NCBI RefSeq assembly: GCF_003002095.1
Contig: NZ_PVZC01000003.1
Span: 651,396 to 715,395, forward strand
DNA length: 64,000 nt
Origin: Allonocardiopsis opalescens
Lineage (GTDB): Bacteria; Actinomycetota; Actinomycetes; Streptosporangiales; Streptosporangiaceae
Direction: 5' to 3'
Numbering within the stretch: the stretch's first letter is position 1; each line of letters begins with the position of its first letter. Both the position numbers and the translations under genes were made by a program. Below are positions 22,280-30,965 of this stretch, piece by piece. Under the pieces are notes generated by a model. That model made no database searches. It was not told the DNA's origin and worked only from the letters and a program-made list of their open reading frames with translations.

Positions 22280-23446
22280 TCAGGCCCGTGCGGCGAGCGC
22301 GCCGAAGAACTCCCTGATGTCCTCGACCAGCCCCTCGGGAGCGGCCATCGCCACCATGTGGCTGCCGCTGGACCGGTTCGACCAGTGCGCGATGTCGTTG
22401 CGGCGCTCGGCGATCCTCCGGATCGCGTCCGAGCCGCCGTGCGAGACGCCGGTGGGCACCTTGTCCTGGTCGATCGGCATCCCGGCCGCTCCGTCGTAGT
22501 AGGTCCACGACGACGACGCCCCCGTGCCGGTGAACCAGTACAGGCTCGCGTTGGTGAGCAGCGCGTCGCGGCCGATCGGCTCGGCGGGCGCCGTGCCGTC
22601 CTGCGGCCAGCCGTCGAACTCCGTGAAGCGCTCCACCAGGTAGGCCAGCTGGGCGACGGGCGAGTCCAGGAAGCCGTAGCCGAGGGTGAGCGGCCGGGCG
22701 GCCAGGTAGGGCGCGTAACCGCTGCCGCCGGCCCCGGCGAGCATGTCCACCAGCCCCTGGACCTGCTCGCGCTCCTCGCCGGTCAGCCCGGCGAGTTCGG
22801 CCGGGTCGCCGGTGGGGATGCCGACGCCGCCGGTGATGTGCACGCCGACCAGGTGGTCGCCGTCGGCGACGGCCAGCTCGGGGGAGATGACGGCGCCCGC
22901 GTCATTGCCGTGCGCGCCGTAGCGCCGGTAGCCGAGCCGGGCCATCAGCTGCGCCCAGGTGCGGGCGACGCGGGCCGCGGTCCACGGGGCGGGGTCGGGC
23001 GGCTGCGGGAAGCGGGAGAAGCCGAAGCCGGGCAGCGAGGGCGCCACCACGTGGAAGGCGCGGGAGGGCTCGCCGCCGTGGGCGCGCGGATCGGTGAGCG
23101 GGCCGATGACCTCCAGGAACTCGGCGATGGAGTTCGGCCAGCTGTGCGTCATGATCAGCGGCAGCGCGTCCGGCTCGGGGGAGCGCACGTGCGCGAAGTG
23201 GATCGGCTGCCCGTCGATCTCGGTGATGAACTGCGGGAACGCGTTCAGCCTGCGCTCGGCGAGCCGCCAGTCGAAGCCGTCCGCCCAGTACTCGGCCAGT
23301 CCGCGCAGGTGGTCCACTGGTACGCCCCTGCTCCACTCGGCGCCCGGCAGCGGCTCCGGCCAGCGGGTTGCGGCCAGCCGGGCGCGCAGGGCGTCCAGTT
23401 CGGCCTGCGGGATGTCGATGCGGAACGGGTGGATCTCGGTGCTCAT
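22280..23446 (-). CDS. epoxide hydrolase family protein (alpha/beta hydrolase)
   Basis: A 388-residue protein with the N-terminal EHN domain typical of microsomal-type epoxide hydrolases (PFRIDIPQAELDALRARLAATRWPEPLPG). An alpha/beta hydrolase core follows: LIMTHSWPNSIAEF (oxyanion region) and GAHGNDAGAVISPELA, where the Asp of GNDAG is the nucleophile position usually written GGDWG. YRWFTGT-like TGTGASSSWTYY appears later. It probably opens epoxides to diols in the cytosol; the substrate is unknown. The ATG follows GGAAGGACGCCC. Monocistronic, convergent with glpD. Confidence 0.85.
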   Translation of the reverse strand: MSTEIHPFRIDIPQAELDALRARLAATRWPEPLPGAEWSRGVPVDHLRGLAEYWADGFDWRLAERRLNAFPQFITEIDGQPIHFAHVRSPEPDALPLIMTHSWPNSIAEFLEVIGPLTDPRAHGGEPSRAFHVVAPSLPGFGFSRFPQPPDPAPWTAARVARTWAQLMARLGYRRYGAHGNDAGAVISPELAVADGDHLVGVHITGGVGIPTGDPAELAGLTGEEREQVQGLVDMLAGAGGSGYAPYLAARPLTLGYGFLDSPVAQLAYLVERFTEFDGWPQDGTAPAEPIGRDALLTNASLYWFTGTGASSSWTYYDGAAGMPIDQDKVPTGVSHGGSDAIRRIAERRNDIAHWSNRSSGSHMVAMAAPEGLVEDIREFFGALAARA

Positions 23447-23761
23447 GGGCGTCCTTCCGGCGGTGGGCCCGGCGGTCCCTCCGCCGCGCCGCTGCCCGGC
23501 CGACGCTAGGCGGCCAGTAGGACGGAATCTGTCCGCTATGGCCGCTCACCTGGTGCGGGTCGCGCGGGAGTGCGCTCCGGAACGGCTGCGCACGGGCGGC
23601 TTGCGGCGGTTCCGTCAAGATTCGACCCCTGCGAGCCAAAGAGTATGCACTCTCCGTAATGAAAAAATCGCTCAGGGTAGCAACGCTCTCGAACGCGCCC
23701 TGGGCACGGCGGTCCGCCCGCCGGGGACCGGGCGCACCGGCGGTCGGGAGGGAGTGCGGGC
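23447..23761. other. divergent intergenic region
   Basis: This is a 315-nt spacer between the divergent epoxide hydrolase and secreted-protein genes. It includes an AT-rich patch (about 23640-23670, with TATGCA and a run of A) that could hold a forward promoter. No coding signal or repeat is evident. Confidence 0.5.
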
Positions 23762-24574
23762 ATGCGCGACAACGGAGGCGTCAGGAGGCGGCGCGCGGCC
23801 GCCGCCGCGGCCGGACTCGGCCTGGCCGCGGCGCTGGCGCTGCTCGGCGCGGCGCTCGGCCGGCCCCCGGCGGTGCTCCGCCCGGCCAGCGCCGCCGGCG
23901 AGGTGAGCGCGGCCTACCGCTGCGAGACCCCGGTCGGGCCGCAGGAGGGCACGGTGCGGCTGACCGTCGACGCCCCCGCCGAGGGCGCCCCGGGCCGGCC
24001 GGTCGAACTGCGGCTCACGGTGCGGGAGCTGCCGGTGACCCTGCCGGTGCTGGTGCCGGCCGGCGGGCTGCGCCCGAGCGCCGTGCTGCGCGCCTCCGGC
24101 GCGCACACCGAGCCCGTACGCCTCGACGGCGCGGCCAACACCGAGGACCTGCCCGCCGACCGCCCGCTGGCCGCCCCGGCCATGACCGGCCGCTTCACCC
24201 CCGCCGCCCCCGGCGAGATCACGCTGACCCCGGACCGGATCACCCTCGCCGCCGACCTGCCCCTGGCCGGAGCCACCGAGACCGTCTGCACCCCGGTCGG
24301 CACCGCCCCGGCGGCGGCCACCGTCCGGGTGTCCGGGGAGGGGCGGCCCTCGGACGGGTACGGGGACGGCGGTCCCGCCGACGAGCCGAGCCCGGACGCT
24401 CCGGCCTCCGGCGGTGCGCCCCGTCCCTCGGCCGAGCCCTCGGCCGCACCCGCGTCCGGGCCGGCGCCCACGCCGGGCCCCGGCGTGCCGAGTCCCGCGG
24501 CCCCGAGCCCCGCCCCGTCCGTGCCGGCGTCCGGCGCGTCCGGTCCGCCGGGCACCCCCGGCCCCGCGGCCTGA
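23762..24574 (+). CDS. secreted actinobacterial protein with Pro/Ala-rich C-terminal tail
   Basis: A 270-residue protein. Residues 1-45 form a signal peptide (RRRR, then a long Ala/Leu segment, then ASAA). A beta-rich domain of about 150 residues follows, with two cysteines (YRCETPVG near the start and ETVCTPVG near the end) that could form a disulfide; this resembles a DUF6801-like extracellular domain. The last ~75 residues are Pro/Ala/Gly/Ser-rich linker, possibly wall-spanning, without an LPXTG or membrane anchor. The function is unknown. It precedes hen1 by 87 nt but a separate promoter lies between. Confidence 0.72.
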   Translation: MRDNGGVRRRRAAAAAAGLGLAAALALLGAALGRPPAVLRPASAAGEVSAAYRCETPVGPQEGTVRLTVDAPAEGAPGRPVELRLTVRELPVTLPVLVPAGGLRPSAVLRASGAHTEPVRLDGAANTEDLPADRPLAAPAMTGRFTPAAPGEITLTPDRITLAADLPLAGATETVCTPVGTAPAAATVRVSGEGRPSDGYGDGGPADEPSPDAPASGGAPRPSAEPSAAPASGPAPTPGPGVPSPAAPSPAPSVPASGASGPPGTPGPAA

Positions 24575-24625
24575 CAGCCGGGGATCGGGCCGGCCCCGCC
24601 CCGCGGCCGCCACCAGGAAAAGGAC

Positions 24626-24655
24626 TTGGTGGCATAAGCCCGGGATCGCCACACT
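24626..24655 (+). promoter_or_regulatory. promoter of hen1-pnkp
   Basis: TTGGTG (24626-24631), an 18-nt spacer and CACACT (24650-24655) end 6 nt before the hen1 ATG. The transcript should therefore begin at or next to the start codon (leaderless). Confidence 0.5.
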
Positions 24656-24661
24656 TGACGG

Positions 24662-26179
24662 ATGCTGCTCACGATCACGACGACGCACCGGCCCGCGACC
24701 GATCTCGGGTTCCTGCTGCACAAGCATCCCGACCGGATGCAGTCGTTCGAGCAGTCCCACGGCACCGCGCACGTGTTCTACCCCGAGGCGGCCGAGGACC
24801 GCTGCACCGCCGCGCTGCTGCTGGAGGTCGACCCCGAGCGGCTGCTGCGGCGCGCCCGCGCCGCCGCGACCCCCGACTTCGCGCTCGGCCAGTACGTCAA
24901 CGACCGGCCCTACGCCGCGTCCTCGCTGCTGTCGGTGGCGCTCGGCGACGTGTTCCGCACCGCGCTGCGCGGCCGCTGCGACAGCCGCCCCGAACTGGCC
25001 GAGCACCCCATCCCGCTCCGGCTCGAACTGCCCGCGGTGCCGTGCCGGGGCGGCGCCGAGTACGCGCACCGGCTGTTCGAACCCCTGGGCTGGGAGGTGG
25101 CGGCCGAGCCGGTGCCGCTGGACCCGACCGTGCCCGACTGGGGCGACTCCGCCTACCTGCGGCTCGCCCTCACCGGCACCCTGCGGCTGGCCGAGGCGCT
25201 CAGCCACCTCTACGTGCTGCTCCCGGTGCTCGACGGCACCAAGCACTACTGGGTGGCCGCCGACGAGGTCGACAAGCTGGTGCGCTCCGGCGAGGGCTGG
25301 CTGGCGGCGCACCCCGAGCGGGCCGCGATCACCCGCCGCTACCTGGCCCGGCGCGGCCACCTCTTCCGCGCCGCGATGGCCCGGCTGGCCGAGGTGGACG
25401 ACGCCCCGGCCGAGCGCTTCGACGCCGAAACCGACGCGGACGCGGACGGGGGCGCCGACGCGGCGATCACCGAGGAGCCGCCCGAGCCCGCGCTCTCGCT
25501 CGCCGAGCAGCGCGCCGGCGCGGTGCTGGCCGTGCTGCGCGCCGAGGGCGCCGCCTCGGTGGTGGACCTGGGCTGCGGCCAGGGCCGGCTGCTGGCGCGG
25601 CTGCTGGCCGAGCCCGCGTTCACCCGGATCACCGGCGTGGACGTGTCCGCCTACGCCGTCGAGCAGGCCAGGCGGCGGCTGCTGCCCGACCGGATGCCCG
25701 AGCGGCGCGCCGCCCAGGTGGCGGAGCGGCTGGCGCTGCACGTCGGCTCGCTGGTCTACCGCGACGACCGCTTCGCCGGCCACGACGCCGCCGTGCTGAT
25801 GGAGGTGATCGAGCACATCGACCCGCCCCGGCTCCCGGCCGCCGAGTACGTCGTGTTCGGTGCCGCCCGCCCCCGCGTCGCCGTGGTGACCACCCCCAAC
25901 GCCGAGTACAACGTGCGCTACGAGGGCCTCGCGCCCGGGGCGGCGCGCCACCCCGACCACCGCTTCGAGTGGACCCGCGCCGAGTTCACCGACTGGGCCG
26001 GCGGCGTCGCCGAGCGCTACGGCTACCGGGTGCGGCTGCTGCCCGTGGGCGCCGTCGACCCCGAACTCGGCGCGCCCACCCAGCTCGCCGTCTTCACCCT
26101 CGGCGCCGCTCCCGCAGCAGCACCCGCGCACACCGATCCGGCCGCCGCCCCGGCGCCGGGGAAGGAGACCGGCGCCTGA
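24662..26179 (+). CDS. hen1: 3'-terminal RNA ribose 2'-O-methyltransferase Hen1
   Basis: A 505-residue bacterial Hen1. The N-terminal ~260 residues match the bacterial-specific Hen1 domain (LLTITTTHRPATDLGFLLHKHP at the start), which in known systems activates the Pnkp ligase. The C-terminal methyltransferase has SAM motif VVDLGCGQGRLLARLL (about residues 299-314), then the metal-binding motif EVIEH (about 379-383) and a later His in HRFEWT. It marks the 3' end of ribotoxin-cleaved RNA before sealing, so the repaired RNA resists re-cleavage. The TGA overlaps the pnkp ATG by one base. Confidence 0.95.
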   Translation: MLLTITTTHRPATDLGFLLHKHPDRMQSFEQSHGTAHVFYPEAAEDRCTAALLLEVDPERLLRRARAAATPDFALGQYVNDRPYAASSLLSVALGDVFRTALRGRCDSRPELAEHPIPLRLELPAVPCRGGAEYAHRLFEPLGWEVAAEPVPLDPTVPDWGDSAYLRLALTGTLRLAEALSHLYVLLPVLDGTKHYWVAADEVDKLVRSGEGWLAAHPERAAITRRYLARRGHLFRAAMARLAEVDDAPAERFDAETDADADGGADAAITEEPPEPALSLAEQRAGAVLAVLRAEGAASVVDLGCGQGRLLARLLAEPAFTRITGVDVSAYAVEQARRRLLPDRMPERRAAQVAERLALHVGSLVYRDDRFAGHDAAVLMEVIEHIDPPRLPAAEYVVFGAARPRVAVVTTPNAEYNVRYEGLAPGAARHPDHRFEWTRAEFTDWAGGVAERYGYRVRLLPVGAVDPELGAPTQLAVFTLGAAPAAAPAHTDPAAAPAPGKETGA

Positions 26180-28791
26180 TGGCCGAGACCCCGCGCGAAC
26201 TGCGCATACCCGAGCTTGCGCTGGTGGTGCTGGTCGGCGTGTCCGGCTCGGGCAAGTCCACCTTCGCCGCCCGCAACTTCCGTCCCACCCAGGTGGTGAG
26301 CTCCGACTTCTGCCGGGCCGCCGTCAGCGACGACGAGAACGACCAGAGCGCCACCGCCGACGCCTTCGACCTGCTGAACTTCATCGTCGGCAAGCGGCTG
26401 GCCCGGGGCCTGCCCACCGTGGTGGACGCCACCAATGTGCAGCGCGCCGCCCGCGCCCCGCTGGTGCGGTTGGCCAGGGAGCACCACGTGCTGCCGGTCG
26501 CCATCGTGCTCGACGTGCCCGAGGGCGTCGCCCAGCGGCGCAACCGCGCCAGGACCGACCGCGCCCTCGGCGAGCACGTCGTGCCCCGGCAGCGCCGCGA
26601 GCTGCGCCGCGACCTCCGCAGGCTGGAGAAGGAGGGCTTCCGCCGCATCCACGTGCTCACCGACCCGGCCGAGATCGACACCGCGACGGTGGTGCCGGAG
26701 CGGCTGTGGAACGACCGCCGCGAGCTGACCGGGCCCTTCGACCTGGTCGGCGACGTGCACGGCTGCCGCGCCGAACTGGAGGCGCTGCTGGACGAACTCG
26801 GCTACCAGCCGCGCCGCGACGAGCTCGGCCGCGCCGTCGGCGCCCGCCACCCGGAGGGCCGCACCGCCGTGTTCGTCGGCGACCTCGTGGACCGGGGCCC
26901 CGACACGCCGGGGGTGCTGCGGCTGGTCATGGGCATGGTGGCCGACGGCGACGCGCTGTGCGTGTCGGGCAACCACGAGGCCAAGCTGGTGCGCGCCCTG
27001 CGCGGGCGGAAGGTCTCCACCGGGCACGGCCTGGCCGAGACCCTGGAGCAGCTGGCCGCCGAGCCCGACGAGTTCCGCGCCCGGGTGCTCGACTTCTGCG
27101 ACGGCCTGATCAGCCACTACGTGCTCGACGGAGGGCGGCTCGTGGTCGCGCACGCCGGGCTGAAGGAGGCGTACCACGGCCGGTCCTCCGGGAAGGTGCG
27201 CTCGTTCGCGCTGTACGGCGACACCACCGGCGAGACCGACGAGTACGGCCTGCCGGTGCGCTACCCGTGGGCCGAGGAGTACCGGGGCCGCGCCGCCGTG
27301 GTCTACGGCCACACCCCGGTGCCCTCGGCGGAGTGGGTCAACAACACGATCTGCCTGGACACCGGCGCCGTGTTCGGCGGGCGGCTCACCGCGCTGCGCT
27401 ACCCAGAGCGGCGGCTGGTGGACGTGGTGGCCGAGCGGGTCTGGTACGAGCCGTCCCGCCCCTTCCCGGCGGCGGGGGAGCGGCCGGCCGCCCGCGAACC
27501 GGGCGTGCTCGACGCCGCCGACGTGCTCGGCCGCGACGCCGTGCACACCGCCTACGGCAGGATCGCCGTCGACCCCGGCGCCCGGGGCGGCGCACTGGCC
27601 GCCCTTGAGGTGATGAGCCGCTTCGCCGCCGACCCCCGGTGGCTGGTGTACCTGCCGCCCACCATGGCGCCGTGCCCGACCACCGACCGGCCCGGCCTCC
27701 TGGAGCACCCGGCCGGGGCCTTCGCCTACTACCTGGACCAGGGCGTGGGCGAGGTGGTGTGCGAGGAGAAGCACATGGGCTCGCGTGCGGTGGCCGTCGT
27801 CTGCCGCGACGCCGCCGCGGCCGCGCGCCGCTTCGCCCCCGGCGCCCGGGGCGCCGTCTACACCCGCACCGGGCGGCCGTTCTTCACCGACGCCGCGCTC
27901 GCCGCCTCGGTACTGGACGAGCTGGCCGAGACCGTCGCGAGGGCCGGGATCTTCAACGAGCTGGACACTGACTGGGTGCTGCTCGACGGCGAGCTGCTGC
28001 CGTGGTCGGCCAAGGCCGACGGGCTGATCCGCGAGCAGTACGCCTCGGTGGCGGCCGCGGCCGGCTCGGCGCTGCCCGCCGCCGCCGACGCGATCGACCG
28101 CGCGGCCGCGCGGGGGCTGCCCGAGCCGGAGGGGGCCAGGCTCGCCGAGCTGGCCGGCCGCGCCGCCCGGCGGAGCACGTCGGTGGTGGCCTTCGCCGAG
28201 GTGTACCGCCGCTACCGCTGGCGCACCGATGGCCGCGACGGGCTGGCCTTCGCGCCCTTCCAGCTGCTCGCGGGCGAGGGCGCCGCCTACACCGGCCGCG
28301 ACCACGGCTGGCAGCTGGCGCTGGCCGAGCGGCTGGCCGCCGCCTCGGTGCACGTCGCGGCCGCCGAAGGGCGCGAAGCGCTGGTCCGCGCCACCCGGCA
28401 CCGGACCGTCGACCTCACCGACCCCTCGGCGGTCGCCGCCGCGACCGCCTGGTGGGAGGAGCTGACGGCGGCCGGCGGCGAGGGCATGGTGGTCAAGCCG
28501 CTCGGCGGCGGCACCGTGCGCGGCGGCCGCGACCTGGTGCAGCCCGGACTGAAGGTGCGCGGGCCCGAGTACCTGCGGATCATCTACGGGCCCGACTATC
28601 TGGAAGCCGGGCGGCTGGACCGGCTGCGCGACCGCAGGCTCGGCCGCAAGCGCGGCCTGGCGCTGCGCGAGCACAAGCTGGGCCTGGAGGCGGTCGCCCG
28701 CCTGGCCGGCGGCGAGCCGCTGTGGCGGGTGCACGAAGCCGTCTTCGCCGTCCTCGCGGCCGAAACGGAGCCGGTGGACCCCCGGCTGTAG
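26179..28791 (+). CDS. pnkp: polynucleotide kinase-phosphatase-ligase Pnkp
   Basis: An 870-residue three-domain RNA repair enzyme. The kinase has P-loop GVSGSGKST (about residues 16-24). The calcineurin-type phosphatase has GDVHGC (about 192), GDLVDRGPD and GNHE. The ligase has the nucleotidyl-accepting Lys in EEKHMGS (about 529) and later LKVRGPEYLRIIYG. Together they heal 2',3'-phosphate and 5'-OH ends and adenylate the 5' end; Hen1 is needed for ligase function in studied orthologs. The ATG overlaps the hen1 TGA (TGATG). The pair forms a complete Hen1-Pnkp operon. Confidence 0.95.
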   Translation: MAETPRELRIPELALVVLVGVSGSGKSTFAARNFRPTQVVSSDFCRAAVSDDENDQSATADAFDLLNFIVGKRLARGLPTVVDATNVQRAARAPLVRLAREHHVLPVAIVLDVPEGVAQRRNRARTDRALGEHVVPRQRRELRRDLRRLEKEGFRRIHVLTDPAEIDTATVVPERLWNDRRELTGPFDLVGDVHGCRAELEALLDELGYQPRRDELGRAVGARHPEGRTAVFVGDLVDRGPDTPGVLRLVMGMVADGDALCVSGNHEAKLVRALRGRKVSTGHGLAETLEQLAAEPDEFRARVLDFCDGLISHYVLDGGRLVVAHAGLKEAYHGRSSGKVRSFALYGDTTGETDEYGLPVRYPWAEEYRGRAAVVYGHTPVPSAEWVNNTICLDTGAVFGGRLTALRYPERRLVDVVAERVWYEPSRPFPAAGERPAAREPGVLDAADVLGRDAVHTAYGRIAVDPGARGGALAALEVMSRFAADPRWLVYLPPTMAPCPTTDRPGLLEHPAGAFAYYLDQGVGEVVCEEKHMGSRAVAVVCRDAAAAARRFAPGARGAVYTRTGRPFFTDAALAASVLDELAETVARAGIFNELDTDWVLLDGELLPWSAKADGLIREQYASVAAAAGSALPAAADAIDRAAARGLPEPEGARLAELAGRAARRSTSVVAFAEVYRRYRWRTDGRDGLAFAPFQLLAGEGAAYTGRDHGWQLALAERLAAASVHVAAAEGREALVRATRHRTVDLTDPSAVAAATAWWEELTAAGGEGMVVKPLGGGTVRGGRDLVQPGLKVRGPEYLRIIYGPDYLEAGRLDRLRDRRLGRKRGLALREHKLGLEAVARLAGGEPLWRVHEAVFAVLAAETEPVDPRL

Positions 28792-28817
28792 CGGGGGCGG
28801 CCTGTGCCGCCACCGGG

Positions 28818-29648
28818 TCAGCCGTGCGAGCTCATCTCCTGGATGCCGATGGCGGACAGGAGATCGAGCTTGCTCCTGGCGTCCGCGTCGCGCGGGGTGT
28901 ACACCACGAGCCGCAGGTCGGTGCTCTGGGTGGTGAGCACATTGGAGTCCAGCGCGATGTCTCCCACGGCCGGATGCGGGACGATCTTGTGCGCGCCCTG
29001 GTGGTCGCCGACCGAGGGACGCGCCCAGAGCTCACGGAACCGCTGACCGCGGTTCAGCCTGGAGACCAGGGCCCTGATGCCGGGGTCGTTCGGGTACCGG
29101 CTGGTCGTGGCGCGCAGGTCGGCGACCAGGGACTCCTCGAAGGCGGTCCGCTCCGCCGGGGTCTGCCGCACCCCGATCGACTGGTGCTCGAACTGGAGGA
29201 TGAGCGCGTTGCGCTCGTCGTCGCTCCGTCTGGTGGGATCGCCGAAGGCCGCCGCGAACAGCGGGTTCCAGTGCAGCAGCTGCCAGCCGGCGTCGAACAC
29301 CGCCACCGGGCCGCCGCCCAGCTGCTCCACGATCCGGTGCACGCTGACGGGGATCAGGCGCGGAATGCGGTCGGGGTCCGCGGCGTGGCCGGCCAGGCGC
29401 AGCAGATGGGCCTGCTCGTCGTCGGACAGCTGCAGCGCGCGGGCGAGCGCCGAGCAGACCTGCGCGGACGGTGTGGATCCCCGGCCCTGTTCGAGCCGGA
29501 CCACGTACTCGACGGAGATCCCGGCCAGCTGCGCCAGTTCGCTGCGCCGCAGGCCGGCGACCCGGCGGGGCGAATGGTGCGGCAGTCCGACGGCGCCGGG
29601 GTCGAGCCGGTCCCGCCAGGCCCGCAGCGCGGCACCGAGTTCGTTCAT
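28818..29648 (-). CDS. XRE-family regulator with MmyB-like ligand-binding domain
   Basis: A 276-residue regulator. The helix-turn-helix is at about residues 25-80 (RRVAGLRRSELAQLAGISVEYVVRLEQGRG, the pattern typical of this family). The remainder matches the MmyB-like PAS-type ligand-binding domain (VAVFDAGWQLLHWNPLFAAAFGDP). ATG 29648 begins the conserved MNELGAALRAWRDRLDP. It is divergent from the epimerase gene, with a palindromic operator in between. Local regulators of this class commonly control the adjacent oxidoreductase. The ligand is unknown. Confidence 0.88.
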   Translation of the reverse strand: MNELGAALRAWRDRLDPGAVGLPHHSPRRVAGLRRSELAQLAGISVEYVVRLEQGRGSTPSAQVCSALARALQLSDDEQAHLLRLAGHAADPDRIPRLIPVSVHRIVEQLGGGPVAVFDAGWQLLHWNPLFAAAFGDPTRRSDDERNALILQFEHQSIGVRQTPAERTAFEESLVADLRATTSRYPNDPGIRALVSRLNRGQRFRELWARPSVGDHQGAHKIVPHPAVGDIALDSNVLTTQSTDLRLVVYTPRDADARSKLDLLSAIGIQEMSSHG

Positions 29649-29683
29649 ATCGCCAATCGTGCCGCACGCCCGGCAGTTGTGCG

Positions 29684-29700
29684 TGGTACGGGCTGTACCA
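29684..29700. promoter_or_regulatory. operator between XRE regulator and epimerase
   Basis: TGGTAC - 5 nt - GTACCA is a perfect inverted repeat (29684-29689 and 29695-29700) located 36 nt before the regulator start in the divergent promoter region. It is the best candidate for the MmyB-like regulator's binding site. Confidence 0.5.
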
Positions 29701-29875
29701 GGAAGAGCTGTGGCTTCTTCCGGACCCGCCCGCGAGTTCACCATCGGATCCATGACGGACCGACCGGCGGCGATGTCCCCCTCCCGTGGCCGTTCCGTCC
29801 GGCGAAGTGAAACGCCCCGCCCACCGGGCGGAAATCGCCCGCCATTCATTGCCATTGACGGCGATTGGAGCTGAC

Positions 29876-30892
29876 ATGGACATATTTCTCACCGGCGGCA
29901 GCGGTTTCGCCGGACAGCACATGATCACTCGGCTGGTCGCCGACGGCCACACCGTGCGGGCGCTGGCCCGCAGCCCTGAGGCCGCGCGGAAAGTGGAGCA
30001 GGCCGGAGCGGCGCCCGTCCTCGGCGACCTCACCGACCTGCGCGGGCCGGAAGGCGGCGGCACGCCCACCGGAGCACCGGCGCCGGCCTGGCCGGCCGTC
30101 CTGGACCGGTGCGAAGCCGTGGTCCACTCGGCCGCCCGGATGGAGTTCTGGGGGCCGGACGCCGGCTTCGAGCGCGACAACCACCGGCCGACCGTCGCCC
30201 TGTTCGCCGCCGCGGCCGCCGCCGGCGTCAAGCGGTTCGTGCTCATCAGCGCCGCCGCCGTCTCGACCGACCGGCGCAGCGAGCCCGCGGTGGTCGACGA
30301 GGCGACGCCGACCGGCCGGCCGCTCATCGCCTACGGCCGGGTCAAGCTGGCGACAGAGCGGGCGCTGGCGGACACCGCCACCCCCGGGATGGCGCTGATC
30401 ACCCTGCGGCCCCCGTTCATCTGGGGCAAGGGGATGACGACGCTGCGCGAGACGGCGGAAGCGGCGGCCGGCGGCGGCTTCGCCTGGATCGACGACGGAC
30501 GCCATGTCATGGACTTCGTCCACGTCGGCAACCTCGCCGCCGCGGTGGCGGCCGCGCTGAGCCGCGGCCGGGACCGCGGGGTCTACTACGTCACCGACGG
30601 CGCGCCGATGCGGATCCGGGACTTCTTCACCCCGGTCCTGGCCACCATGGGCGCCGACGTCAGCGGGGCGCGGAGCTTCCCGCTCGCGGTCGCCGCGCCG
30701 CTCGCCTGGGTCCTCGACCGGGTGTGGCGGCTGCTGCGCCGCCCCACCCCGCCGCCGCTGTACGACTGGCTGGTTGCGATCATGGGGCGCGACCGCAGCT
30801 ACGACATCAGCAGGGCCCGCGCCGAACTGGCCTACCGGCCGAGCGTGAGCTTCTCGGAGGGGCTGGAGGGTCTGCAGGCGTCGGTGCGGTAG
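29876..30892 (+). CDS. NAD-dependent epimerase/dehydratase (extended SDR)
   Basis: A 338-residue extended short-chain dehydrogenase. The Rossmann motif is ILFTGGSGFAG-like (FLTGGSGFAGQHM, residues 4-16), the catalytic region has VLISAAAVSTD, and YGRVKLATERAL supplies the YxxxK pair. It resembles 3-beta-hydroxysteroid dehydrogenase or dihydroflavonol-reductase-like epimerases acting on a small molecule with NAD(P)H. GGAG lies 7 nt before the ATG. It is probably controlled by the divergent XRE regulator. Confidence 0.85.
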   Translation: MDIFLTGGSGFAGQHMITRLVADGHTVRALARSPEAARKVEQAGAAPVLGDLTDLRGPEGGGTPTGAPAPAWPAVLDRCEAVVHSAARMEFWGPDAGFERDNHRPTVALFAAAAAAGVKRFVLISAAAVSTDRRSEPAVVDEATPTGRPLIAYGRVKLATERALADTATPGMALITLRPPFIWGKGMTTLRETAEAAAGGGFAWIDDGRHVMDFVHVGNLAAAVAAALSRGRDRGVYYVTDGAPMRIRDFFTPVLATMGADVSGARSFPLAVAAPLAWVLDRVWRLLRRPTPPPLYDWLVAIMGRDRSYDISRARAELAYRPSVSFSEGLEGLQASVR

Positions 30893-30965
30893 CCGCGCTC
30901 CCCGCGCCGCCACTCGGCATTACCGGCAGGTAGCCAAGGCGGCGGGACGCACCTACCATTCCGGC

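Noticed and set aside
23659..26178. In-frame extension of pnkp upstream to 23659
   Set aside because: The extension overlaps the secreted-protein and hen1 genes in another frame. The Pnkp start at 26179 is fixed by the kinase domain and the TGATG overlap.
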